A stretch of DNA of 12,141 bases from JANXXV01 sp038230275 (lineage in GTDB: Bacteria > Acidobacteriota > Terriglobia > Bryobacterales > Bryobacteraceae), in assembly GCA_038230275.1 (NCBI GenBank), contig JBBRNO010000177.1, forward strand, positions 1 to 12,141, written 5' to 3'. Positions 1 through 6,612 of this stretch are shown one piece after another. How positions within the stretch are numbered: position 1 is the stretch's first letter; each line of letters begins with the position of its first letter. The translations under genes and the position numbers were made by a program. The notes under the pieces were generated by a model. The model was not told the DNA's origin, made no database searches, and saw only the letters and a program-made list of their open reading frames with translations.

Positions 1-1
1 G

Positions 2-694
2 GATGCTCAATTGATAAAAGTTCCGTTTCCTGGAGATCCGGACTGGCTGGAGCAGCGTCTGTTACGGCTGTTGGAACGCAACGAAGCTAAGCATGCAACG
101 TTGCGAGTGGCGGTAGTGCGCAATCGCGGCGGCCTGTTCGAAGGACCGAATCTTGAACGTGATTTCGATCTTGTGGCATTCACAACGGGTCTAAACAACT
201 GGGGCAGCGGGGTGCGATTGGGCGTGGTTCCACAGGGGCGGCACGCCGGTTCGCGCTTTGCCGGCGTAAAGTTTACTTCCTGGGCTATGAATCTCACATT
301 CCATGAAGAGGCCCACGAACGCGGGTTCGACGAAGTGGTGCTGCTGAATGAGCGCGGCGAAGTGAGCGAATGTACGTCGGCAAATATATTTATCGCCCAG
401 GGCAGCGATGTGTGGACACCACCGCTCGATTCCGGATGCCTGCCGGGAATCACGCGGGACCTGTTGCTGAGTGAAGTGCGGGTTCCGGGAATTCGCGTGG
501 ATGAAAAAACGCTGCTGCTGAGCGATCTGGAGACAGCCGATGAAGTCTTCATCACGTCGACAACACGGGATCTGCTTTCCGTCCTGAGCGTCGAAGGAAT
601 TCGCATCCGCCGCCAGGGAAATTGCCGCGATGCTTTGCAGGCGGCATTCTCCCAACATACGGAAGACTACGTTTGTTCCCATGCCGGCGCGTGA
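2..694 (+). CDS. PLP-dependent aminotransferase class IV, C-terminal part (N-terminus outside window)
   Basis: This is a fold-type IV PLP enzyme of the branched-chain aminotransferase / D-amino-acid aminotransferase / aminodeoxychorismate lyase family. The frame is open to the window edge; a TTG at 11 is in frame, but the family is usually about 280-300 residues, so roughly the first 60 are missing rather than the gene being short. Counting from TTG 11, GVKF (85-88) carries the likely Schiff-base lysine K87. The stretch EVSECTSANIF (117-127) carries the glutamate expected to contact the PLP ring nitrogen (E120). The motif TPPLDSGCLPGITRD follows, then ADEVFITSTT. These line up in order with E. 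coli IlvE blocks as I remember them (catalytic lysine, SEGxxxNxF, LPGITRD, ADEVF). The substrate cannot be set from this part: IlvE-like, PabC-like and Dat-like activities all remain possible. The gene converges on the receptor remnant with a 7-nt gap. Confidence 0.88.
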   Translation, partial: DAQLIKVPFPGDPDWLEQRLLRLLERNEAKHATLRVAVVRNRGGLFEGPNLERDFDLVAFTTGLNNWGSGVRLGVVPQGRHAGSRFAGVKFTSWAMNLTFHEEAHERGFDEVVLLNERGEVSECTSANIFIAQGSDVWTPPLDSGCLPGITRDLLLSEVRVPGIRVDEKTLLLSDLETADEVFITSTTRDLLSVLSVEGIRIRRQGNCRDALQAAFSQHTEDYVCSHAGA

Positions 695-701
695 CCTGGC
701 A

Positions 702-1241
702 TCAAAAATAGAACTTGACCGCCAGTTGAATGATCCGTTGATCCCTGGCGCCGTTATATTCACCGAAGTACGTTCTCAGCACCGCGCTGCTGTTGGCCGG
801 CCGGACGTTATTCGTTACCGCCAGATTGGAGAAGCCGCTGAAGATCGTATTCCCCGCCTGACCGGCTCAGTTCACCACATTGGTGGCCAGATTGTAACCG
901 GAGAATTGGGGGTGATTCAAGATATTGAACGCTTCCATGCGGAACTGCAGGTAACGCTTTCCATCGCCGCCCAACGGCAGGTTCTTGAAGACCGAAAAAC
1001 CCTGATTGTATATTCCAGGATTGCGCAGATAGAAGCGCGGATAGGGTCCGATCTGCCCGACGCCAGGGATTGTGAAGGCAGCCATGTTGATGGCGCCGCC
1101 ATTCCGCGGACTGCCATTCAACAGGAAGCGCGCCGATTGACCGGACAGATTTGCCGCCGAGTATGTGCCCAGCAGCCGGTTCCCCGCGTCCTGGCCAGAG
1201 ATGCTGAGGACCAGCGTCAGAAGAACCATTCCGTTGTGCAC
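702..1241 (-). pseudogene. Decayed C-terminal remnant of a TonB-dependent (Oar-like) outer-membrane receptor
   Basis: Reading leftward from GTG 1241, 124 codons run to a TGA at 869-867. The same frame then continues for 54 more codons to a second TGA at 704-702. Before the first stop the translation has GGAINMAAFTIP, then YNQGFSVFKNLPL and LQFRMEAFNILNHPQF, the usual last beta-strands of Acidobacterial Oar-type receptors. After the stop come NTIFSGFSNLAV and finally RIIQLAVKFYF, the expected terminal strand ending in Phe. Recognisable receptor sequence on both sides of the stop, in one frame, points to a recent nonsense change or a sequencing error. Such receptors are usually around 1000 residues or more; only about 180 codons are here. 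Upstream the frame meets the DUF1501 stop (1262-1260, same frame), so no barrel N-terminus, plug or signal peptide exists locally. The order of blocks matches the intact receptor at 11026-12141. It fills the only stretch over 300 nt without an intact gene. Confidence 0.8.
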
Positions 1242-1259
1242 CGCAAAACGTTCTGAAAT

Positions 1260-2705
1260 TTACGCCAGTAAGCGCCGACCCAGGTTGTTCTCCCCGTGTA
1301 CATCGGTGAGCCGGAAATCGCGCCCCTGATAGAAGTAGGTCAACCGCTTGTGGTCCATGCCAAGCAGATGCAGCAAGCTGGCATGCAGATCGTGCATGGT
1401 GACCTTGTCTTCCTGCGCACGCAGGCCGATGTCGTCGGTTGCGCCGATGACGCGGCCGCCCTTCGAGCCGCCACCCGCCAGCCAAACGCTGAAGCCGTAG
1501 GGATTGTGGTCCCGGCCGTTGCGGTTGCCGCCGCCAGATTCCGCGCCATCCGTGAACGGCGTGCGGCCGAAATCGCCGCCCCACAAAACCACCGTGGAAT
1601 CCAGCAGGCCGCGTGATTTCAAATCAGCCAGCAGGCCGGCAATCGGCTTGTCTACCTTAGCAGCCATGAATTGATGGTTCTGGTCGCATTCGTTATGAGC
1701 ATCCCAACCTACTTCACTGCCCTTCTTGCCTCCGGAATACAACTGCACAAAGCGGACGCCGCTTTCCACCAACCGGCGGGCCATCAGGCACTGGGTGCCA
1801 AATTCGGCAGTTATCGGCTGATCCAGGCCGTAGAGCTTCCGGGTTGCCGCGGATTCTTTAGTGATGTCCGCCACACCAGGCACCGACATCTGCATCTTGA
1901 AGGCGAGTTCATAGGAAGCAATGCGCGCCGCCAGTTCCGAGTCATCGGCCCGAGGCACACGGTGCTCTTCGTTCAAATCCTGAAGAAGGTCGAACATGCG
2001 CTTCTGTTCGTTTTCACTCAAGCCGGCCGGGCGGTTCACGTTCAGAATCGGCGGGCCTTCGGTGCGCAGCACGGTGCCTTGGTAGGCCGCTGGCAGGAAA
2101 CCAGACCCGTAGGCGGGCGCTCCTTCTTTGATGCCGCCATCCAGCATCACCACGTACGCCGGCAGATTGTCAGTTTCACTGCCAAGGCCGTACACCACCC
2201 AGGAACCGACACTGGGACGGCCGACGCGCGCCCAACCGGTGTTCATCCAACTCTGGCCGGTGACGTGTGTGAAGCCGTCATGATGGCAGGAGCGAATCAC
2301 GGTAAGGTCGTCGGCGTGTTGAGCTGTGTGCTCAAAGAGGTCTGAGATTTCAAGACCTGACTGACCTCGTTTCTTGAACACGCGCGGCGAAGCCATCAGC
2401 GGCACGCGGTCCATCCGAGTGAACTGGAAATCGGCCTTCCCGAAGCTTGGCGGAGCGGGCTGTCCGTTCAGTTTCACCAGCGCCGGTTTTGGATCGAACG
2501 TATCAATGTGGCTTGGCCCGCCGTGCATGAACAGGAAAATGACCGCTTTTCCTTTAGCGGCAAAATGCGGTTTCTTCGCCGCCAATGGATTCGCCATCGT
2601 TGCCGCCGGCAGCAACGACGACGCGGCTAGCACGCCGAAACCCAGTGCGCTTTGCGTCAGAAACTGGCGGCGATCCGTCACTACGGTTGTGTGTTTAGTC
2701 CACAT
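1260..2705 (-). CDS. DUF1501 family exported protein (Tat signal)
   Basis: The 481-residue protein belongs to the DUF1501 family, related to the alkaline phosphatase/sulfatase fold; the biochemical role of the family is not established. The N-terminus has a twin-arginine signal: DRRQFL (11-16), a hydrophobic stretch, then an A-x-A-type site near residue 38, so it is predicted to be exported folded. Family hallmarks are HGGPSHIDTFDPKP (61-74), WGGDFGRTPF, GRDHNPYGFSVWLAGGG and, near the C-terminus, HDLHASLLHLLG and GRDFRLTDVHG. The conserved Asp/His residues in these blocks are candidates for metal binding, by analogy with the fold. ATG 2705 lies 2 nt after the stop of the PSCyt1/DUF1549/DUF1553 gene, with no clear Shine-Dalgarno, so translation is probably coupled. 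This gene order is the standard one for the pair, which suggests a joint role in the periplasm or at the outer surface. Length is normal and the frame intact. Confidence 0.93.
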   Translation of the reverse strand: MWTKHTTVVTDRRQFLTQSALGFGVLAASSLLPAATMANPLAAKKPHFAAKGKAVIFLFMHGGPSHIDTFDPKPALVKLNGQPAPPSFGKADFQFTRMDRVPLMASPRVFKKRGQSGLEISDLFEHTAQHADDLTVIRSCHHDGFTHVTGQSWMNTGWARVGRPSVGSWVVYGLGSETDNLPAYVVMLDGGIKEGAPAYGSGFLPAAYQGTVLRTEGPPILNVNRPAGLSENEQKRMFDLLQDLNEEHRVPRADDSELAARIASYELAFKMQMSVPGVADITKESAATRKLYGLDQPITAEFGTQCLMARRLVESGVRFVQLYSGGKKGSEVGWDAHNECDQNHQFMAAKVDKPIAGLLADLKSRGLLDSTVVLWGGDFGRTPFTDGAESGGGNRNGRDHNPYGFSVWLAGGGSKGGRVIGATDDIGLRAQEDKVTMHDLHASLLHLLGMDHKRLTYFYQGRDFRLTDVHGENNLGRRLLA

Positions 2706-2707
2706 GT

Positions 2708-5143
2708 TTAATCCACATAGAGAAACTCATTCATGTTAAGAAGCACCAGCGCGAGCTTGTCCAGGCTGGAGTTGCTGAGAAACCGTTTCGCCTTTGCCAA
2801 TTCCTCGGCCGAGGCGCTGCGGCCCAACGCGATCCGCCAAAGGGTATCGATAGGATCTGGCTGTTTTTCGGCACGCCTCGCCAATTGTCGGGATTGCGCG
2901 GACATGAACTCGCTGTTCATCAGCGTCAACGCCTGCGGAGCTACCGTGGTGGAATCCCGCCGCGAACAACTCTGCGCCGGGTCCGGCGAATCGAACGTGC
3001 TGAACATCGGGTACGGGAACGAGCGCTTCACGTAGAGATAGACGCTACGGCGGGCGTGTTCGGCCGGATCAAGCGATTCGGGCCATTGGTTTTTAGCCCA
3101 CAAGCCCGCAGACTCCTCTTTCGTCAATGGCGGGATGGCCGGGCGCCCTCCCATTTTCAGATTCAACGCTCCACTCACGGAAAGCACCGAATCGCGCAGT
3201 GTTTCCGCATCCAGACGTTGGCGGTTGAATCGCCAAAGATACCGATTACCAGCATCAATCTTAGCGTTCAATTCATCGGGCCCGCTGGAGCGCTGATAAG
3301 TATCCGAGAGCAGAATCTTGCGCTGAAGCTTCTTGATAGACCAGCCATCGGCAACGAATCCCGCTGCCAGTGAGTCCAGCAATTCAGGGTGCGTGGGCTC
3401 CTCGCCCTGGCGGCCGAAGTCGTTTGGCGTGCCTACCAGACCGCGGCCGAAATGCCAGTTCCAGATGCGGTTCACAAAGACGCGAGCCGTCAGCGGATGA
3501 TCCGGCTGGGTCAGCCAGTTGGCCAGCGCCTTGCGGCGCGTGAGCGGGTTCTCATCGATGGTGGTTCCCGACGCAATCACCGCGGGAACGGCCGGCGCGA
3601 TTCGGTCGCCCTTCACTCGCCAGTCACCTCGACTGGTCAAGTATACTTCGGGGACCGGCTCGGCGTGGCTAAGAACGGTGGCTGTCTCCAGGACTGGATT
3701 TGCTTTCAGCGACGCCTGGCCCAACTCATAAATCAGCCGTTCGCGCTCCGCTGTTTCCGCAGTGGTATAGGAGATATCGGGTTCCTTGCCTTGCGCATTC
3801 TCCTGCAGACCGGCCTCCGTCATCGCTTTTTCCAACTGCGCCGCGAGTGCGAGTTGCTCTGCGTTGCGCTTAGCGGTGGGGATCGCTTGCGCGTCCAGAA
3901 CGTCTTTCGAGAAACGCGCCCGGACGCGATCCACCACCCGCTGCCGGGCGGTCATTTCGATTTTGTGGATAGCCGCCTTCAGATCTTCCACGTGCAGGTA
4001 ACCGGGATAGCCGGACTTAAATCCGAAGATGGAAAACTGCGTGACGGCGGGCACTTCCCGCTCCTCGCTAGCCGCGAAGACGGCCATCATGGCGTGATAA
4101 TCGCGGCGGGTGATTGGGTCGAATTTGTGATCGTGACAGCGTGAGCAACCGAGCGATACTCCCAGAAAAGCTTCGCCTGTGGTGTCCACCACATCGGTCA
4201 GCCATTCGTAGCGGATCTGGTCGCCCTGAAGCGCGGCTTCGTGATAGACGGGGCCGATGGTGTAGACCCCGGTCGCAACTTTGGCGGCCAGGTGATCGAG
4301 TTTTTCCTTGGAAGGATCGAACCCGCCCGTCAGGGCAAGGTCATCGGGCCAGAGTTCATCGCCGGCAATCTGTTCCTGGACAAAGCGGTTATACGGCTTG
4401 TCGCCGTTCAGGGATGAAATGACATAGTCGCGGTAGCGCCAGGCGTTTGGGAAGTAGATATCGGTTTCAAAGCCGCCGGTGTCGGCATAGCGAACTACGT
4501 CCAGCCAGTGCCGCCCCCAGCGCTCGCCGTAGCGCGGCGACGCAAGCAACTGGTCCACCAGTTTTGGCCAGGCCTGCGGGTCGGTGTCATTGGCGAACCG
4601 CTCAATCTCTTCGGTGGGAGCGGGCAAGCCGTGAAGGTCGAAATAAAGCCGCCGGATCAATGTGCGTTTGTCCGCTTTGGGCAGCGGCCGCAGACCTTTT
4701 TCACTGAGCTTCGCGTTCACAAATGCATCGATAGATTTCGATTCGGCCGGTTTCAGCTTCTTGAACGACCACCAACTGGGCTCGCCCTGAGTATTCGCAG
4801 CTTGCCAGGGTGCTCCGTCCTCAATCCACTTGCGAATCACTTCGACATCCAGGGTGGAGACCGAGTTCTTGCCCGGCGGCATTTGCAGATCGCCAGTCTT
4901 GGCAATCGCTTTTAGAAGCAGGCTCGCCGCGGGATTCCCCGGCACCACCGACGCGCCGCGTGTTCCGCCTTTCAAGGCGCCTTCGCGCGTCCGCAGGTCA
5001 AGCCCGGACATCCGCGAAACACCGTGGCATCCGGCACAATGTTTTTCCAGAATTTGAGGAGCGGTTTGAGCGTTAAGCAATGCCGGAGCAAGCAGGCAGA
5101 AAAACACACTCCACCCGCAAGTTCCGATGTTTTCGATCGACAT
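2708..5143 (-). CDS. PSCyt1-DUF1549-DUF1553 (planctomycete cytochrome C-type) exported protein
   Basis: The 811-residue protein has the standard three-part architecture. Residues 1-26 are a Sec-type signal (hydrophobic VFFCLLAPALL, then NAQ). Residues about 30-113 are the PSCyt1 cytochrome-c domain, with the haem motif CAGCH (36-40) and a likely axial Met in MPPGK (M88). Residues about 137-360 are DUF1549 (PSCyt2), with HWLDVVRYADTGGFE and a second CxxCH, CSRCHDHKFDP (333-342). Residues about 530-790 are DUF1553 (PSD1), with LTARVFVNRIWNWHFGRGLV and GWSIKKLQRKILLSDTYQRS. The C-terminus NMNEFLYVD is typical. The first CxxCH should bind haem c covalently; whether the second does is unknown, though it is conserved in the family as I know it. 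Function is unproven; electron transfer tied to breakdown of a polymer or small organic is the usual guess. ATG 5143 is chosen because the signal peptide starts there. It leads the operon with DUF1501. Confidence 0.94.
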   Translation of the reverse strand: MSIENIGTCGWSVFFCLLAPALLNAQTAPQILEKHCAGCHGVSRMSGLDLRTREGALKGGTRGASVVPGNPAASLLLKAIAKTGDLQMPPGKNSVSTLDVEVIRKWIEDGAPWQAANTQGEPSWWSFKKLKPAESKSIDAFVNAKLSEKGLRPLPKADKRTLIRRLYFDLHGLPAPTEEIERFANDTDPQAWPKLVDQLLASPRYGERWGRHWLDVVRYADTGGFETDIYFPNAWRYRDYVISSLNGDKPYNRFVQEQIAGDELWPDDLALTGGFDPSKEKLDHLAAKVATGVYTIGPVYHEAALQGDQIRYEWLTDVVDTTGEAFLGVSLGCSRCHDHKFDPITRRDYHAMMAVFAASEEREVPAVTQFSIFGFKSGYPGYLHVEDLKAAIHKIEMTARQRVVDRVRARFSKDVLDAQAIPTAKRNAEQLALAAQLEKAMTEAGLQENAQGKEPDISYTTAETAERERLIYELGQASLKANPVLETATVLSHAEPVPEVYLTSRGDWRVKGDRIAPAVPAVIASGTTIDENPLTRRKALANWLTQPDHPLTARVFVNRIWNWHFGRGLVGTPNDFGRQGEEPTHPELLDSLAAGFVADGWSIKKLQRKILLSDTYQRSSGPDELNAKIDAGNRYLWRFNRQRLDAETLRDSVLSVSGALNLKMGGRPAIPPLTKEESAGLWAKNQWPESLDPAEHARRSVYLYVKRSFPYPMFSTFDSPDPAQSCSRRDSTTVAPQALTLMNSEFMSAQSRQLARRAEKQPDPIDTLWRIALGRSASAEELAKAKRFLSNSSLDKLALVLLNMNEFLYVD

Positions 5144-5151
5144 TATCCATC

Positions 5152-5180
5152 ATTACACTAGATGCGGCTTCCGCAAACAA
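5152..5180 (-). promoter_or_regulatory. Candidate sigma-70 promoter for the PSCyt1/DUF1501 operon
   Basis: On the minus strand, TTGTTT (5180-5175) and TGTAAT (5157-5152) are separated by exactly 17 nt; the -10 matches consensus at 5 of 6 positions and the -35 at 3 of 6. It sits in the 73-nt gap between the divergent operons. The -10 ends only 8 nt before ATG 5143, so transcription would begin about 2-3 nt upstream of the start codon, giving a nearly leaderless message. No convincing Shine-Dalgarno is present. This is pattern matching only. Confidence 0.4.
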
Positions 5181-5216
5181 CCCCCCTTACGAGTAAACTA
5201 GACTGGACAAGCAGCC

Positions 5217-5621
5217 ATGCTGACGATTTACTGCCCAGAATGTCATTCGCGAAATGTGCGCTCATCCCTTTCCAGAACTTTGGGAGAGCGCATGATGAAG
5301 GCGATGGGCGTGTTTCAGCTTCGTTGTAAGGATTGCGACGCCCGGTTTACCGGCCAGATCTGGGATCCACGAAACGCATTTTATGCGCGTTGCCCACGCT
5401 GTTACCGGCTGGACCTGAGCACTTGGTCCATCGAATATTACCGTGCGCCGGCGCGCTGGCTATTCTTTCTAAAGATCGGGGCCAAGGCACATCGCTGCGA
5501 ATATTGCCGGCACAACTTCGTCAGCTTCCGCCCACGCAAAATCAAGTTCACCGGCCGCAAACGAAATCCGGAAGCTGCAGCTGCCGAGCCCGCCAAAACC
5601 ACCACGGATTCCAACCCATGA
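5217..5621 (+). CDS. Small zinc-ribbon-like protein with four CxxC pairs
   Basis: I do not recognise this 134-residue protein as a named family. It has four CxxC pairs: C6/C9, C37/C40, C59/C62 and C94/C97. Their order and spacing (about 28-32 residues within each set of two) fit two tandem zinc ribbons, each binding one metal with four cysteines. The region between is basic and aromatic (WSIEYYRAPARWLFFLKIG). The tail after residue 103 is basic, then low-complexity Ala/Glu/Pro/Thr and likely disordered. There is no signal peptide, so it should be cytoplasmic; nucleic-acid or protein binding is possible but unproven. ATG 5217 has little Shine-Dalgarno. An in-frame ATG at 5292 is preceded by GGGAG, but starting there would lose the first CxxC, so 5217 is preferred. 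The stop overlaps the next start as ATGA. Confidence 0.72.
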   Translation: MLTIYCPECHSRNVRSSLSRTLGERMMKAMGVFQLRCKDCDARFTGQIWDPRNAFYARCPRCYRLDLSTWSIEYYRAPARWLFFLKIGAKAHRCEYCRHNFVSFRPRKIKFTGRKRNPEAAAAEPAKTTTDSNP

Positions 5622-6436
5622 ACACTCGCAGAAGCTTTCTACTTTCCTCCGTTCCCGCACTCTCACTGCTTGGAGCCCAAGCGCAGCCCGGTCCGGGTTA
5701 TTCATTGAAACTGCGCAGCCGCGTGGAGGCTTTCAAGGGGAGCGGCGTGTGGAATGAAGTCCATTTCAGCCAGCGGATTCCAGTGCAGGAAACGGCCGTG
5801 ATTATTTGCGACATGTGGGATAACCACTGGTGCTCCGGGGCGGCGCGCCGGGTGGCCGTGCTGGCGCCGAAGATTAACTCGACGGTTGAGATCGCGCGCA
5901 AGAGCGGCATGCGAATCGTCCACGCCCCATCCGAAACAATGGCCTTCTATAAGGACGCTCCGCAGCGGCGGACGATGCTGCAAGTTTCGAAAGTAGAACC
6001 GCCGGCGGCCATCGATCTTCCCTCGCCACCGCTTCCCATCGACGATTCCACCGGCGGCTGCGACACCACCGCCGACAAGTTTTTCAAAGCCTGGAGCCGG
6101 GAGATCGCCGCAATCAGAATCGCGGACAACGACGTGATTTCCGACAATGGACCGGAAGTGTACAGCCTGCTGAAGCGGGATGGGATCAAGACCCTGCTGG
6201 TGATGGGTGTGCATACCAATATGTGCGTCCTGAATCGCACATTTGCCATCAAGCAAATGACCCGTTGGGGCATTCGCTGCATTCTGGTCCGCGACCTGAC
6301 GGACGCCATGTACAACCCGGGCGACCGGCCTTTTGTGTCGCATGAGCAGGGCACCGAGCAGGTGATCCAGCACATTGAGAAATACTGGTGTCCCACCGCG
6401 CTGAGCACCGATCTGGTTGCGTCGTTGGCTCCCTAA
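5618..6436 (+). CDS. Exported isochorismatase-fold cysteine hydrolase
   Basis: The 272-residue protein belongs to the isochorismatase-like cysteine hydrolase superfamily. ATG 5618 is chosen over the longer open frame because it forms an ATGA overlap with the preceding stop and begins an export signal: RRSFLLSS then a hydrophobic run to AQA (about residue 22), Tat- or Sec-like. The first catalytic element is IICDMWDNHW with nucleophile-activating D65. The nucleophile is C203 in MGVHTNMCVLNR, the usual GVxTxxCV position. The central Lys expected in the D-K-C triad is not evident: the block before the nucleophile strand reads RIADNDVISDNGPEVY, with acidic residues instead. Later blocks VRDLTDAMYNPGDRP and HIEKYWCPT look like a distinct subgroup seen, as far as I recall, in Planctomycetes and Acidobacteria. 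The substrate (amide or ester of a small molecule) cannot be named. It is co-transcribed with the four-CxxC gene; its last codons lie 18 nt before the riboswitch. Confidence 0.87.
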   Translation: MNTRRSFLLSSVPALSLLGAQAQPGPGYSLKLRSRVEAFKGSGVWNEVHFSQRIPVQETAVIICDMWDNHWCSGAARRVAVLAPKINSTVEIARKSGMRIVHAPSETMAFYKDAPQRRTMLQVSKVEPPAAIDLPSPPLPIDDSTGGCDTTADKFFKAWSREIAAIRIADNDVISDNGPEVYSLLKRDGIKTLLVMGVHTNMCVLNRTFAIKQMTRWGIRCILVRDLTDAMYNPGDRPFVSHEQGTEQVIQHIEKYWCPTALSTDLVASLAP

Positions 6437-6447
6437 TCTGCTAAAAT
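6417..6447 (+). promoter_or_regulatory. Extended -10 promoter for the riboswitch/transporter transcript
   Basis: TGC-TAAAAT (6439-6447) is an extended -10 element with a 5/6 match to TATAAT. It lies just after the stop codon of the hydrolase gene. A weak TTGCGT (6417-6422) is 19 nt upstream; an extended -10 often tolerates a poor -35. Transcription starting 6-7 nt downstream would begin at 6453-6454, which is precisely the first base of the riboswitch closing helix. This agreement between two independent signals raises the confidence. Confidence 0.6.
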
Positions 6448-6453
6448 TTAAGA

Positions 6454-6561
6454 GCCAAACTCAGCCATTGAGGCGGGGGACCCAAGTTTATCGGGGCGCA
6501 GTTCACACATTGAGTGAACGGGGTACTTTTAAGCCCTAGCCCGACAGCTAACCTCGCAGGC
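6454..6561 (+). ncRNA. Cyclic di-AMP riboswitch (ydaO-yuaA class)
   Basis: The signature blocks of the c-di-AMP riboswitch appear in the right order. The closing helix pairs GCC (6454-6456) with GGC (6559-6561). GAGGCGGGGGACCCA (6470-6484) is the conserved 5' block, and its GAGG can pair with CCTC (6552-6555). GGGG at 6493-6496 follows, then a variable hairpin GTTCAC (6501-6506)/GTGAAC (6514-6519) with a 7-nt loop. A second short hairpin joins GGGG at 6520-6523 with GCCC (6533-6536). The invariant 3' block CCGACAGCTAACCTC runs 6541-6555. The arrangement matches the Thermoanaerobacter ydaO RNA as I know it, including the near-identical 3' block. Known members sense c-di-AMP and mostly switch off K+ uptake, osmolyte and cell-wall genes. 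Here the downstream gene is a transporter of the KimA type. I see no U-tract terminator between RNA and gene, so control may act on translation. Confidence 0.92.
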
Positions 6562-6598
6562 GAATTTGAAAGGCGTTTTCTTGTGCCCAAGGGAACGC

Positions 6599-6605
6599 AG
6601 AGGAG
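6599..6605 (+). promoter_or_regulatory. Ribosome binding site deciding the transporter start
   Basis: AGAGGAG lies 7 nt before TTG 6613 and is the best Shine-Dalgarno in the region. A weaker GAAAGG (6568-6573) serves GTG 6583. Both are downstream of the riboswitch core, whereas the longest frame (GTG 6514) would place translation inside the folded aptamer. The GAGG here is complementary to CCTC at 6552-6555 in the aptamer, which normally pairs with 6470-6473. An exchange of partners is conceivable but its direction (on or off) is not predictable from sequence. Confidence 0.55.
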
Positions 6606-6612
6606 CCTGTTC

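Noticed and set aside
681..702. Hairpin ATGCC/GGCAT spanning the convergent ends of the aminotransferase and the receptor remnant as a terminator
   Set aside because: Short imperfect stem overlapping coding sequence, with no T-tract on the exit side of either strand.
867..1241. Reading the 124-codon frame as a small secreted protein, since it begins MHNGMVLLTLVLSIS
   Set aside because: The hydrophobic start resembles a signal peptide by chance; the body is receptor beta-strand sequence and continues past the stop to a receptor C-terminus.
630..1256. 208-residue open frame on the plus strand across the gap after the aminotransferase
   Set aside because: It overlaps the receptor remnant antisense, has no recognisable domain, and the minus-strand frame shows clear receptor motifs.
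808..1584. 258-residue minus-strand frame overlapping the DUF1501 end and the receptor remnant
   Set aside because: Arg/Gly/His-rich low-complexity translation typical of a shadow frame; both real features lie in another frame.
5333..5617. N-terminal extension of the hydrolase frame upstream of ATG 5618
   Set aside because: It overlaps the four-CxxC gene out of frame, and an export signal begins at 5618 with a coupled ATGA start.
5702..6373. 223-residue minus-strand frame opposite the hydrolase gene
   Set aside because: His/Arg/Gly-rich antisense shadow with no recognisable domain.
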